The notes under the pieces: generated by a model
Told to the model about the DNA's origin: nothing
What the model saw: only the letters and a program-made list of their open reading frames with translations
The model's database searches: none
Source of the DNA: Schistosoma mansoni
Taxonomy: Eukaryota; Platyhelminthes; Trematoda; Strigeidida; Schistosomatidae
DNA length: 64,000 nucleotides
Assembly: GCF_000237925.1 (NCBI RefSeq)
Contig: NC_031502.1
Location: 12,856,675-12,920,674 of the forward strand
Reading direction: 5' to 3'
Made by a program: the position numbers and the translations under genes
Shown: positions 26,701 to 38,017 of the stretch, one piece after another
How the letters are laid out: each line of letters begins with the position of its first letter
Position numbering within the stretch: the stretch's first letter is position 1

Positions 26701-29700
26701 GTGGGGACAATTGGATGTATTCAGGCACACAATTACAGATTATCCCACTAAAATATGAGAACCATATAGCAAATAGTTAATTTGCAAACTATCAATCCTT
26801 CAGTAAATATCAGTCCATCGTCTCCGATTATTATTGTCCATGCATTCTCATACCAATTGCGTTTCGTTCCCGTTCTTTCATTATCGATCTTCTACTGAAA
26901 TACTTTCAATTCCCGACCATCGTAATATACTATATATGTGGATATAAGTAACCCATACCGCAGTATGGGTATTTTAGAGACGTATGCGTAATAAAAGTGA
27001 AAAGCTCACACAGCCAGAGTACACTTAGACAATATTGAAGCTATGTCGTAGAGGTTGGAAAATTATCTACGACCTTATCATAGCTCCAGAGATCAACTAT
27101 TATGTAGCAATATGGATGAGTTCCTCTACTGTATACCCTANNNNNNNNNNNNNNNNNNNNNNNNNNNNNNNNNNNNNNNNNNNNNNNNNNNNNNNNNNNN
27201 NNNNNNNNNNNNNNNNNNNNNNNNNNNNNNNNNNNNNNNNNNNNNNNNNNNNNNNNNNNNNNNNNNNNNNNNNNNNNNNNNNNNNNNNNNNNNNNNNNNN
27301 NNNNNNNNNNNNNNNNNNNNNNNNNNNNNNNNNNNNNNNNACTCGACATTCCCATTAAATCACAAAAATTGTAAGTATAGATGGATGATGGCTAGCAATG
27401 GAATTTAGTGTGTGCTAAGTGGTCAACGCGATGTTGTTTGAAGTTAACGGTACTGGGTTCGAGTCTCGGAATAGATATTAACTCTGGGATAAAGATAAGT
27501 TCAGCTGACGAGCCCCAAATAGAACGTACTACACGTCCTGGGTCCCACTGCTAGCCATCATCCATCTATACTTATAATTTTTGTGATTTAATGGGAATGT
27601 CGAGTCAATCTTCGCAGACTGCACATATGCCACAAGAAGGCTGATCAATTACAATCCTCAACATCTGTAGGAAGATTCAAAAAGTCATGGATTATTATAT
27701 CTTCTTTAAATTTATCCACTAAGTTATTGATAATGTTAATATACTGGTAGGAACATTTTACGTGTCGCATTCTGTTTACATTCTACATCGTATGACATTC
27801 AATCCCATTATTTACAACTATCTGTTGAACATGTGAACAGGTGTTCAGCATTGACTTGTTTTAAACCCTATTCATTTTGATGATGAACATTTTCATTAGC
27901 GAAGACTAAGTCAACTAATATTCTGTCTTTTCGTGGATAGAAGTTCAACACGATTGATCCTGTCAGTTAATTAATAACTAAAGTTTGGTCATTTAAGGAA
28001 TTTATTTCTCCAAGTAGTTGAACTGACTGAAACAACTTTTTATAAAAACTACAGTTCGAAACATCTAATGGGAATTAGACATTCACCATGGAACTAAAAC
28101 AATCAGATTGAAGTAGAAAAGGGTGAGTATTGGTAGAATGGTGGCTATATTATTGACTTGGATCACTTGTTAAGAAAATGATCTCGAAACAATTACATTA
28201 GTACTTTTTGAATAAATAAAAAGGGTAGAAATCCCTAAACCTTATTCTCCGCAACCTCACCGTGTAAAAATTTTGTTACCCCAATTAAGCTTCCTTACCA
28301 AACACAAGTTCCCTGAATGAATTAAATTAACCTTCTGAATATAAGACAACTGTGAGGGGAGAGAATTTCTTGTTTCATAACAGTAGACCGAGAGAAAAAT
28401 GAATTTTAGTATTTTATGCATCTGGGAACCTGGAATTGTTGAAACTAAGCTAGTTTAAATTCACTGTTCAAATACTATTGTTTTTCAATACTAAGTATAA
28501 GTTATTTAACTGGAATAAATGATAATCAGGTTCATAAAAATACGTAATATGTCACCTTAAATTAATTGCATAAGAATCGCTTTATAATTTCCACCGGTTT
28601 ATCTAATTAATATATAAAACCTAGTCATTTAACTATTATTATCACTGATGTCATTAGCCCAAAGAATAAAAGTTCTTTTGCTGGAGAGCACAAAGTAGAA
28701 TGCTTTGTCGAATACCTGATGATGAATGAACTATTTGACCCCATCAATTTTAAAAGTAAGGAATTTTTTAGCGTTTAGAAGTTACGTAATGTAAAACTTA
28801 CCAAACATTTCTAAAGCATTTTCGAAACATCCGTTTGATTGAATAATCCCCCAGCTGTTCGAAATAGACGAACAGGATGACATGAATGGAGTAGTAATAA
28901 TAACAATTCGTTATCAAATTTGGAAAATAACGGTATTTGTTTAAAGAAGACTCTCCATTTGACCTTTAGGAAACTACTTTTCCAATTTGTCGTTGAGGTG
29001 AAGGTATAGAGAGTAAACCGAACAGATTTCATACCCTTTTAAATTCTATTCCCTTTTTTGATGCTCACGTTTAACAATATGCGCCTTTTTGTGTGCACAC
29101 TTATTAATACTCACCCTTACGGATGTGCACCCCTACTAATCAAGCCCTTTTGCTAGCATCTTTTAGAATGGATATTGATGGTTTAAACACTGAGGCTTCT
29201 GTTTAGAAAATATCTTTCAATAAAATAATTGCTATCCCTCTGTATCATTACTTCGTTTCGACTTATGACTTAGCCAGAGGTGAAGTTTCTCTTGTAAATC
29301 ATGGAGCTGATACGATCTTTTCTGTTCTCTCAGTTTCGAGGGAAAGTTGTATCGAGATTTACTGAATTTTATCTTTTAAAATGTATTGAGTTGTTGTTAA
29401 GTTTATCTTACATTGTTCCTACTCACTCTCCTTCCACTCCTTTGTTTATTGTTTTATACTACTTATTTATATTCAGTAAGCAGTTGTATCCTTAACAATT
29501 TCCATATTTACATTGTATCGCAAGTTGTACTGTAACATTCGGAAACATTAACATATAATGTTTATTGCACTTATGATTGTATTTGCCATTATAATCACTG
29601 TACTTTAATTACTGTAACGGTTATCCACAGTTGTGTATTTGTTTGAACGCAACAGTTTCCATATCGTTTGCTCTTGGTTTGAGTTTCGATTGCTTATAAA

Positions 29701-32700
29701 CTGTTGTCCAATTTCGAAAGAGCTATCGGCTGTCTTTGTACTATCGAAGCCTTTACTATTTCCATTCTATAACGGCGCGTTTGAAAGCTTAGACACCTCA
29801 CAAGTTGAGAACTGTTAAGTCTATCGAAGTGTCCATCGAGCAATACTGTTTGTTTGTCAGTAATTTCCATAATGGTCTTATCACATAGGGACATGGCAAC
29901 CTTATCAGAGTACTTATTTTCAGAAAATCCATGTTCAACTAATTTGAGAATATCCTCGAAGGAATTTTTTGCTTCTAAACAGTTTATGAAGGCTGAAGTT
30001 TTATTAAGTTGACCCGTCGGTCCAAATAAAGCCCATCCTAACATGGTTAGTGAGGCATAGGGTTGTTTAGGTTTCCCGATACGCTGACCGATGACCCGGT
30101 GGGCCTCTGGAACGTCGACACCAAGTAACAAACCGACCTTGTCACAGGCTATGGTGAGTAGCTGTAAGATAGCCTTGTCGCAGATGGGCAGAAATGCCGA
30201 TCTGAATTGTTCGACCAATATAAAACGAATAGTGAAACGACCACCACGAGGTATGCAGTTTAAATGGGCGGAAGCCGCAGACGATATTTTAAGAAGGGGG
30301 CTAGAACCCAATTTTGATGATTTGTTGCACTTCTTAGAAAGGAAAGTGTCAATCGCCACGAACACTTACGGACAGTTAGCAAGTGGGAGCTACAAAGCTC
30401 AAACGACATCGAACAACCGGTCTGCTTCTATTAGAGCTAAGATCCATACATTGTCGAGTAAAGGAAAAGTTCATTGTGTAATTTGCTCTGATACCCACGA
30501 ATTCGTATCTTGCCCACAACTGCTAGCAGTAAATCACAACGAAAAGTTAGAATTACTGAAGAAGTTTAAGCTTTGCTTTAGTTGTTTAAAACCCAATCAT
30601 CGAGCAAAAGACTGCCGACAACCCATGTTGTGTGAAATCGATGGATGCAAGCGACGTCATCATAGACTTCTTCACAACACAGAACCTGACGCTAAACAAG
30701 CATGCTGTAATTCTACTTATTCTACTGGAACGTATTTGGGATTTGTACCAGTCATGTTACATGGTCCCACAGGACATGTGGATACCTATGCATTGTTGGA
30801 TAATGGCTCGGACTCGACACTACTGCTTAGTGATGTGGCAAAGCACGTAGGAATTTCAGATACAGTGACAAGATTAAACATATCTTCTGTAATTGGAGCG
30901 TCATCTCAGAACGCTGAACTTACCAATTTCGAAAGTGAATCTTTAGATAAGACTAACCGAATAAAAATCGAAGGTGTATATACTATAGATAACCTACCTA
31001 TTGAAAGGTATCATTACCAAGTTTTGATTTGATAATTTTTTTGAATAAATTGAGCATTGGGTAGATTGTTATAAATAAATAATATATTTGTAATATCCCA
31101 ATGAGTATTATTTATCTACCTATTAAAAGGGCAGAAATCCCACCAACGAACTTCCAAGAGAGATGGAAACACTTGAAACGTGTACAGCTACTCACCATAG
31201 CCTGTGACAAGGTCGGTTTGTTACTTGGTGTCGACGTTCCAGAGGCCCACCGGGTCATCGGTCAGCGTATCGGGAAACCTAAACAACCCTATGCCTCACT
31301 AACCATGTTAGGATGGGCTTTATTTGGACCGACGGGTCAACTTAATAAAACTTCAGCCTTCATAAACTGTTTAGAAGCAAAAAATTCCTTCGAGGATATT
31401 CTCAAATTATTTGAACATGGATTTTCTGAAAATAAGTACTCTGATAAGGTTGCCATGTCCCTATGTGATAAGACCATTATGGAAATTACTGACAAACAAA
31501 CAGTATTGCTCGATGGACACTTCGATAGACTTAACAGTTGTATGACTCATCGTGATGATAGTGACCTAAAGATATTCGTTAGCTCCTTTTAAAATATTTA
31601 TGAGTATTTTCAATTTTATCCATTAAAATAAACATCTCTAATAAACCTCTTACGATTAATTTTATACCAGACAAGAAAACATTTGGGATACCGAAGAACT
31701 TGTTTAGTGGTAATAATGTTAAATGTGAATTCCGTGCTAGCAGCTGCAAAAATTTAACTTTTCATTAAAAGACAGTGTTGATTAAAATTAGTTTACTTAG
31801 GAACGTACAAAAGATACTTTGATGTTACAGTTATGCGATATCATAAAATAGTGCTCAGTTTGAAAAAAAGGTATTAACTGTGTTCAGTACGGTTTCTTAG
31901 GCTATAGTTAGAATTATTACTCTGTTTTGATACCTCTCTTGTTGAACAAGTTTACTCTTGTAAAGACAGAGGAATAAATAATCACTTGTTTTTGGTATGT
32001 TGCTAGAGGAAAGCAGTATATTTCACATAAAGAAAAGTGTCCCACCCTCTCTATAACTGCATTTAACATACCTTAAGGGCTTTTTGATTTTATTCTTCTG
32101 GATGATTTTCCACTTTCCATTAAAGCACCTCTTTTAAATATGTAAACGATTTTACTGATTGTCTTGAAATTTGACTCACTGATGTAAATTAATTAGAGGT
32201 AAAACATACACTCATCAAAAACTGTAAGATGTCTCTAACCACCAAGGTAATACCAGTTTGATATAGAAGATAATTCGCTATTTAAGTTAGCTTTATAATG
32301 ACATTTGTTTTAATAAGTAGAAAGTTTTGTTTAAGAAACCTGGTTACAATTTATTGTTAGATAACTATTACTTTAGCAAATAGCACAACTCACTTTTTAC
32401 GTAGATGAGAAATTTTATGTATTCCTGTCTGATATTCTTCAAAGGTTATCATGCCATCTCGATTTGAATCAAAAGTTCTGAGAAATCTCTACAGATAATC
32501 GGTACCTCATATTTAGAAAATTCCTTTCATATATACCGTAATGAAGCATTCACCGAATTCTTTTTTGATCAAGTATTCTCTTAGTTCATCGCAATCGACA
32601 GCTCCAGACTTATCAACATCTATATCATAGAACATCTGCATCTCCGATAAAATAAAAGACCATACTGATTGTCAAACCATTAATTTACCTGGATTAATGC

Positions 32701-32781
32701 ATCATCTGTAGTCATTTTTTCTATCTTTACTTGAGATCGAGAATCTTCCCCGTGAGATGTGCCGAATTTACTCATGATCAT
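23787..32781 (-). CDS. Four-EF-hand calcium-binding protein, four exons
   Basis: Small calmodulin-like Ca2+-binding protein, 179 aa. Exons in gene order are 32689-32781, 32537-32635, 32394-32488 and 23787-24039, with phases 0, 0 and 2 and all introns GT-AG. Four canonical EF loops are visible: DIDVDKSGAVDCDE (about residues 35-48), DSNRDGMITFEE, DKDKNGYITTHE and DQDGDGKLNYHE. Each has Asp at position 1, Gly at 6 and Glu at 12, so all four look able to bind calcium. The N-terminus (about 30 residues) is polar with no signal peptide or myristoylation motif, and the tail is short. ATG at 32781 is followed by a second in-frame ATG at 32775. Introns 1 and 2 are 53 and 48 bp; intron 3 is 8354 bp and carries the SINE, the BEL relic, a solo-LTR-like repeat and a gap. 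Parasitic flatworms have many such EF-hand proteins; I cannot assign an orthologue. The exon 2 acceptor could lie 6 bp upstream. Confidence 0.85.
24040..26680. other. EF-hand gene intron 3, 3' part; unassigned ORFs
   Basis: Intron DNA with no recognised element. Two plus-strand stretches look mildly protein-like: 24410-24733 (107 codons from an ATG) and 25125-25269, which follows a TTTTTACAG acceptor-like site. They could not be linked by phase, and neither shows a known domain. Both are left unassigned. Confidence 0.35.
26681..26962 (+). repeat. 300-bp dispersed repeat, probable solo LTR (copy 2)
   Basis: Begins TGTAGTGAACAAG and ends CCATACCGCA. It is flanked by GTAC on the left and GTAT on the right, a plausible 4-bp target-site duplication with one change. 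It shares its interior with 10935-11236 and 49945-50247. It lies in EF-hand intron 3. Confidence 0.65.
27141..27340. other. Assembly gap (200 N)
   Basis: Placeholder gap abutting the left inverted repeat of the SINE-like unit, so the left end of that unit may be missing. Confidence 0.98.
27341..27605 (+). mobile_element. Sm-alpha-like SINE unit flanked by 61-bp inverted repeats
   Basis: 27341-27401 and 27545-27605 are inverted repeats of 61 bp with two mismatches. Between them lies a tRNA-like Pol III promoter: an A-box-like GCTAAGTGGTCAACGCG (27414-27430) and a B box GGTTCGAGTCT (27456-27466). A hammerhead-like segment follows. This order (Pol III head, then hammerhead, then CACTGCTAGCCATCATCC) is that of the schistosome Sm-alpha retroposon family. 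The left end touches a gap, so the copy may be longer. Confidence 0.75.
27497..27556 (+). ncRNA. Degenerate hammerhead ribozyme (schistosome type)
   Basis: CTGACGA (27505-27511) fits the CUGANGA core. It is followed by a CAAATA loop (27516-27521) as in the Sm-alpha ribozyme and by the cleavage triplet GTC (27535-27537). Stem I can form between GTTCAG (27499-27504) and CTGGGT (27538-27543) with G-U pairs. The second core element, normally GAAA, reads GTAC at 27526-27529. Stem II keeps only its outer and inner pairs, and stem III is not convincing. I infer a dead or very weak ribozyme. Confidence 0.7.
27606..29810. other. EF-hand intron 3, middle part; nothing recognised
   Basis: A/T-rich intron sequence. 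Apart from the continuation of the SINE's 3' flank (to about 27660), I see no gene or repeat that can be supported. Confidence 0.4.
29811..30167 (-). repeat. 357-bp inverted repeat, left arm
   Basis: Pairs with 31182-31538; landmark coordinates sum to 61,349 throughout. At protein level I see a single difference across the shared coding part. Confidence 0.8.
31182..31538 (+). repeat. 357-bp inverted repeat, right arm
   Basis: Reverse-complement partner of 29811-30167, separated by about 1.0 kb. Confidence 0.8.
31593..32393. other. EF-hand intron 3, 5' part
   Basis: A/T-rich intron next to exon 3, with no element recognised. The donor at 32393 reads GTGAGT on the minus strand. Confidence 0.5.
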
Positions 32782-34011
32782 ACTTCCTACTTGTTTTTAT
32801 AGGCTTTTACTGTTAATCCTCTTAATCCGGGCGTTAAATTATCATATTACTTCAGACTGACTTGTACAATGTATTTTTTATCCCATATTTGTTAAGATAT
32901 TTGAGCAGTCAATAAAATATGCAGTTCCAGGTACTGACCAGTAAGGCTGAAAATAAGATTATCTTTGTCATGAAAAATAATTTCTTATCAGGATTAATTA
33001 AGGCTTAAGCTTCATGTCGTATTGTTTAGAATGTTGATCATGATATTTAGTACTGAAATGATCATTTTTATTTATCTACTGGTATTATTAAGCGAAAAAT
33101 AGTTGTTCTTATTTGTGAAATTAACGCCAATCGTGTAAACCTGGTTATTTGAGTAGTGGACTATTACAAATAATAAAAAAATGTCATAGATCAAAAATTT
33201 TGAAATTTAGTGTTCTCCAACTGATATAGTGACTGAGTTGGTTGTAAATCCCTTTTCCAGCGTAATCTTATTAGTTACGTACGAGTGAGTTTGCTCAGTT
33301 CTAGCTGGGTGTTTGAAGTTTTTGATCTGAGAGTCATTTTATTGATAAATGTGACTAATTAGGTTTAACTGTTTAGAAGAATCGTCCATGTAGATGTTAA
33401 TTGGTTCAAAATATTTTTCCAGTAATTCTAATCAATATCTAGTTCAAGTCATGTAGGTAAACAGAGTCTTATATTTCCCAAAATTCACAATCTTACTACT
33501 GTTGAGGGTCATCATTTATACAAAATGTAACCAACTACACATTATAATTCATTTAGCCTTGTATAGATGAGAGAATGTCGTTCTCCACACACAATGAACG
33601 ACTTTGAATACAGGTCCTTGAAATGTCAAATTGTTAAGTCTACCCTAAGACACAGTAGTATATGTACTGATTGATAAACCCTTTGTACTTGATTCCGCGA
33701 TTAATTTGAATTCCAAATACAGTACGTCCAGTTGTACTCAACTAGTTAAATCTCTCATAAGTCTTACTACTCTAGGAATTCTTAGCGCATCAATTCAACT
33801 ATCATAGACGTGTAAATAAGTTAAATACTGTTGAGGTTAAATGGCTTATAAAATGTATGTCAGATGTCATTTATCTTTAACTTGGTGTTTATTCTGTTAT
33901 CAATTGCTCTCCTAATATTTTTTCAATACCTAGAAAAGCCTTTCGTCTAGATACATGTTTTTAGCACTATTGATCATTCACTTTTGATGTTTTCAAATTC
34001 TTTCATGTTAC
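32782..34011. other. Upstream region of the EF-hand gene, nothing recognised
   Basis: A/T-rich, non-coding. The EF-hand promoter should lie here. I see no TATA or initiator that I could support. Confidence 0.4.
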
Positions 34012-34125
34012 CTGCGACGGTAAATAAATCCCCAAACAGTCCTGTAAGTTTTCGACATTGATGCTGACCGCATTAGTTTTACCAAACTCACCTAGCTGAA
34101 GGCGTTCAGTCACGCATTTGCACCA

Positions 34126-37100
34126 GCCCCCAAATGCCCTGGTACGGCCGAGAGTGGGGAGAGTCCGCTCTCGAAATGCTCTCACACGGCCACGCGTATA
34201 TAGCCCCTGCCAGGGGAGTCCTACTCACTGCCTTCTCGTGGCGGGGGTGTTGTTTACGAAAGTGAGAGGACGAAAAGCGAATGTCTGGCGCTATAACCGG
34301 GTTGGTGGATATGAAGGATCCACCTAGGGGAGTTGGAAAATCCTGATTCCAATCCACTGGTGCACATGGGCTCCCGTATCCTGAAGGAACAAATGGCGTA
34401 TGAACCAGTTATTGGTCACCGGCTACCATAGGACTGCATCTGCTCACGATGCTCCACTGCCTTGTATGTTAGACCTCTAGGTCAAAGGCTCGGGGTGCGG
34501 CCCCTTAAGGAAACCCCCTGCTTCGGTTAGGGCACCCGGGCAGTATCACAGCCCTCACATAAATAAATGAAATGATGACTTGTACTGACAATCCTATTAA
34601 CTCGCCTACTATATGTCAGACAATTTGCATTATTATTACTATTATTATTTACCATGTCGCTTATTCACTCCCTTTTATTCCCAATTTGTGTACCCTTACT
34701 TTTCAACTTATGCAGCAGCTCGCTCTTGGTGGAAACCCTGTTCCATCTAAACGATCTCAAGTCGCTGTTTGGTCGAAAGTGAATGCTTCCACCGATTATG
34801 AATACTGAAGCAATCTTTCTGAAACCACGTACGCCGTTCAAGCTGGCTTCCTTCAACGTTCGCACACTAATGCAGATCAGACAACAGATAGGGCTGGCTA
34901 TGTCTTTGGAAGGTCTTAATGTTGACGTTTGTTGTCTATCCGAGACCCGTATTCAAGACTCTAGTGAAGTACTACAAATCCGCTCTCCATCTGTCGCCTC
35001 GAAAAGCTTGTTTCACGTGCGCTTATCCGGGGACCCTGTGGCATCCTCGTCTGGTCTTGCTGGCGTTGGTGTTGCATTAAGCGCTAGAGCTGAGGCAGTA
35101 CTAATCGATTGGATCCCCATTAACAGTCGGTTATGTGCTGTTAGATTAGAAAGTTCCTTCAAATTGAGAAGAAATCGGCGTGTCTTTTCGTCATCTCCGC
35201 CTATGCCCCGACAGATTGCAGCCCGGATGCAATCAAGGATGAGTCCTACCATTAGTTAACTGTTCTCCAGAAAGCGCGTTCGACATATATTGTAATACTA
35301 GCCGGAGACTTGAATGCACAGGTCGGGCGTCTAGGCACAGAAGAGAGTCGTTTAGGTTGCCGATGGGGACTTGTTGGTCGCAGAACAGATAACTGGGACC
35401 GTTTGCTGCAACTGTGCACAGACTACAATCTGTTTCTGGCTAGCACTAACTTCCGGCACAGTCATCGCCGGTGTGCCACCTGGCGTCCTCCCTCTGTATC
35501 CCAAGCCTGGACTCAGATTGATCACATCGCGATCAGCTACCGCTGGCGTGGTTGTGTGCAAGACTGCCTCTCCTTTTGGAGTACCTATCTGGAGTCTGAT
35601 CATGCCCTGCTCTGAGCCAATCTTACCTTACTTTGCAGTGGCCGAAGGATTTACCGCCACCAACAGATCGATGTTAGTAAACTGGCTGCAACTTCTGTTG
35701 CAAGTAAGTATCGAGCGGAGCTAGCTTCTAGGCTAGCTACCATCCCACCGAAAAGTATAGATGAGCATTGGTTGCATCTTCACGACGCCATGAAGATGGC
35801 GAGTAAAGTCGCTTGCGGCTTCGCGAAACGTCCCGCTTACAAGCACTGGGTTTCTTCTGGCTCCTTACAACTGATGGAAGCCCGTCGGTCTACTCCGGGT
35901 GACTGTGAGTTTAACCACAAACGAAGGCTGTTACGTAATGAAATTGGGCAAAGCTTGCGTAAGGAACGAGAAGCCTGGTGGTCGGAGCGTGCTAATGAGA
36001 TGGAAGCAGCAGCTGCATCTGGTAACTGCCGGAAGCTCTTCCAACTCATCCGAGCCACTGGCAGCAAGAAGTCTGGTGTGAGTGAAACAATCTACGAGGA
36101 TGATGGGATGCCAATCACTAACATCTCTCGACGTATGGGACGATAGGCGGAATTTTTCGAAGGGCAGTTCAACTGGCCTACTGCTCCGGCAACATCAACC
36201 AGTTTGTCCTGCCCCCCATGGCCGGTGACGGCTGATCCACCAAATGAGGCGGAAGTCCGCAAGGAACTCCAACTCTTGAAACGTTACAAATCACCGGGCC
36301 CAGATGACTTACCTCCGGCTCTTTTTAAAGATGGTGGTGACTTTCTGGCTAAGGAATTGACTGTGTTGTTTACAAAGGTTTGGGAGCATTAAAGTGTTCC
36401 AACATCATGGAATGAGTCGATAGTCGTCCCTATCTTTAAAAAGGGTTCAGGTTGTTCCTGTAACAACTATCGGGGGATAAGTCTACTTCCGATTGCGTCC
36501 AAACTATTGGCTTCTGTCATACTTCGTAAGTTGTTCAAAACCTGAGGAAGACTGACTCGCGAGGAGCGGGCGAGATTTCATTCTGGTCGATGATGTATTG
36601 ATCATATATTCACCCTCCGTCAAATGTTAGAACACCGTCATATTTGTCACAGGCCAACAATCGTAGTGTTTCTTGATATCAGGGCTGCCTTCGATTCGTT
36701 GGACAGGACTGTTCTCTGGAATTGTCTATTGAAGAAGGGTGTGCCTGAGAAGTTTATTAACATCTTAAAGGCCCTGTATACGAACACCTCAGGCAGAGTG
36801 AGGGCATACAACCACTTCTTTCTACTGTCCCATTCAAGCAGTGGGGTTAGACAGAGTTGCCCAATCTCACCATTCCTCTTCAACTTTACCATCGATGACG
36901 TTCTGAAAATAGCTCTGATGGATGTAAGTAATGGCGGTGTGGATCTGCTACCTGAAGAAAGACTTCTCGACCTTGAGTATGCGGATGATATTATCTTACT
37001 GTGCGATAATGCCCAAGGCATGCAATCCGCACTTAATCAGTTGGCAATCGGTGTCCGCAGGTACGGCATGTACTTTGCACCCTCCAAGTGCAAAGTACTT

Positions 37101-38017
37101 CTACAAGACTGGCAGGATTCTCATCCTGTACTCACCCTGGATGGTGAGCAGATTGAAGTAGTTGAGAAGTTCGTGTATCTAGGTAGCTACATAAGTGCTG
37201 GTGGTGGCGTGAGTGATGAGATTGATGCATGTATAATGAAAGCCAGAGCGGCTTATGCCAATCTGGGCCACCTTTGGCGCCTTCGTGATGTTAGTCTGGC
37301 TGTAAAAGGTCGGATCTACAACACGTCGGTGAGAGCAGTTTTGCTCTATGCTTGTGAAACCTGGCCTCTCTGAGTTGAGGATGTTAGACGTCTCTCTGTG
37401 TTCGATCATCGTTGTCTCCGAAGGATTGCTGACATTCAGTGGCAACACCATGTTAGTAATGCAGAGGTTCGGCATCATGTGTTCGGGCGCAGAGACGATA
37501 ATTCAATTGGTGTCACCATCTTGAAACACCGACTTCGGTGGCTTGGACATGTTTCACGAATGTCGTACCAGAGAATTCCACGTCGTGCATTATTTGCCGA
37601 CTCTGGGAGTGGTTGGAAAAAGCGGAGAGGAGGTCAGTGTATGACATGGTGTCGTGGTATGAAAGAAAGCTGCAAAGGGCTAGCTTCTGTTGGTCCTTCC
37701 CGACTAGCTGGCTGGGGTCCGAGAGATGGTGCAACACAGTAACTAGAGACGTTATCAGATATGGCTCAGAATAGAAGCCAGTAGCGAGCCTGCTGTAACC
37801 TTCTTTTACTCTCTTCATAAAGAGTGGCTATAACTTTCCTAACTGAGAGAGCTCTTCAGGTTGTAGATTCAGTTCCCCCCATCATTACTCTTCTCCTTTT
37901 CTTTTTTTCCTTCTTTTATTTATACACATCTTTCTTCTCCCATTCTCATTATTTGGTGTGGCGCATATGTATCCGGTGCCCTTTGTACCAATATATGTGA
38001 TTAAATAAATAAATAAG
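34126..38017 (+). mobile_element. LINE B (RTE-like), nearly full length
   Basis: 3.9 kb. The GC-rich 5'UTR (34127-34560, beginning CCCCCAAATGCC) is followed by the APE endonuclease (LASFNVRTLMQIRQQ, VDVCCLSETRIQDSS, then LAGDLNAQVGRLG and WTQIDHIAISYRW), linker, RT ([38 protein letters not shown]), RTE C-terminal domain (LRWLGHVSRM, GWKKRRGGQCMTW) and 3'UTR with a TAAATAAATAAATAAG tail. The frame is broken by several stops, including TGA at 36543 and 36591 shared with the other B copies, TAG near 36144 and TGA near 37371, so it is not autonomous. It interrupts a gypsy LTR; ACCA on both sides may be a short target duplication. Confidence 0.88.

Larger units (their letters stand above)
29811..31538 (+). 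mobile_element. BEL/Pao retrotransposon relic with inverted-repeat frame
   Basis: Fossil. The centre (30168-31030) carries gag-like sequence with CCHC-type knuckles (CFSCLKPNHRAKDC, then CEIDGCKRRHHRLLH) and an aspartic protease region with DNGSDSTLL, in the order typical of BEL/Pao. It is framed by inverted copies of one 357-bp segment from the protease-RT linker (GWALFGPTGQLN): 29811-30167 (minus) and 31182-31538 (plus). No LTRs, palm or integrase are present. It is a broken partial element; the near-identity of the two arms suggests a recent rearrangement. It sits in EF-hand intron 3. Confidence 0.8.

Noticed and set aside
27414-27466. A tRNA gene
   Set aside because: A and B boxes are present, but no acceptor stem or full cloverleaf could be drawn; it is the Pol III head of the SINE.
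28802-28854. Possible extra EF-hand exon on the minus strand (good CAG acceptor and GTAAGT donor)
   Set aside because: It enters in phase 2 but leaves in phase 1, while the last exon needs phase 2. Joining exon 3 directly to 24039 keeps phase and gives a proper EF-hand helix.
36647-37021. 124-codon minus-strand frame, repeated at 1330, 17393 and 49146
   Set aside because: It is the antisense shadow of the LINE B reverse transcriptase; its conservation only reflects the conserved plus strand.
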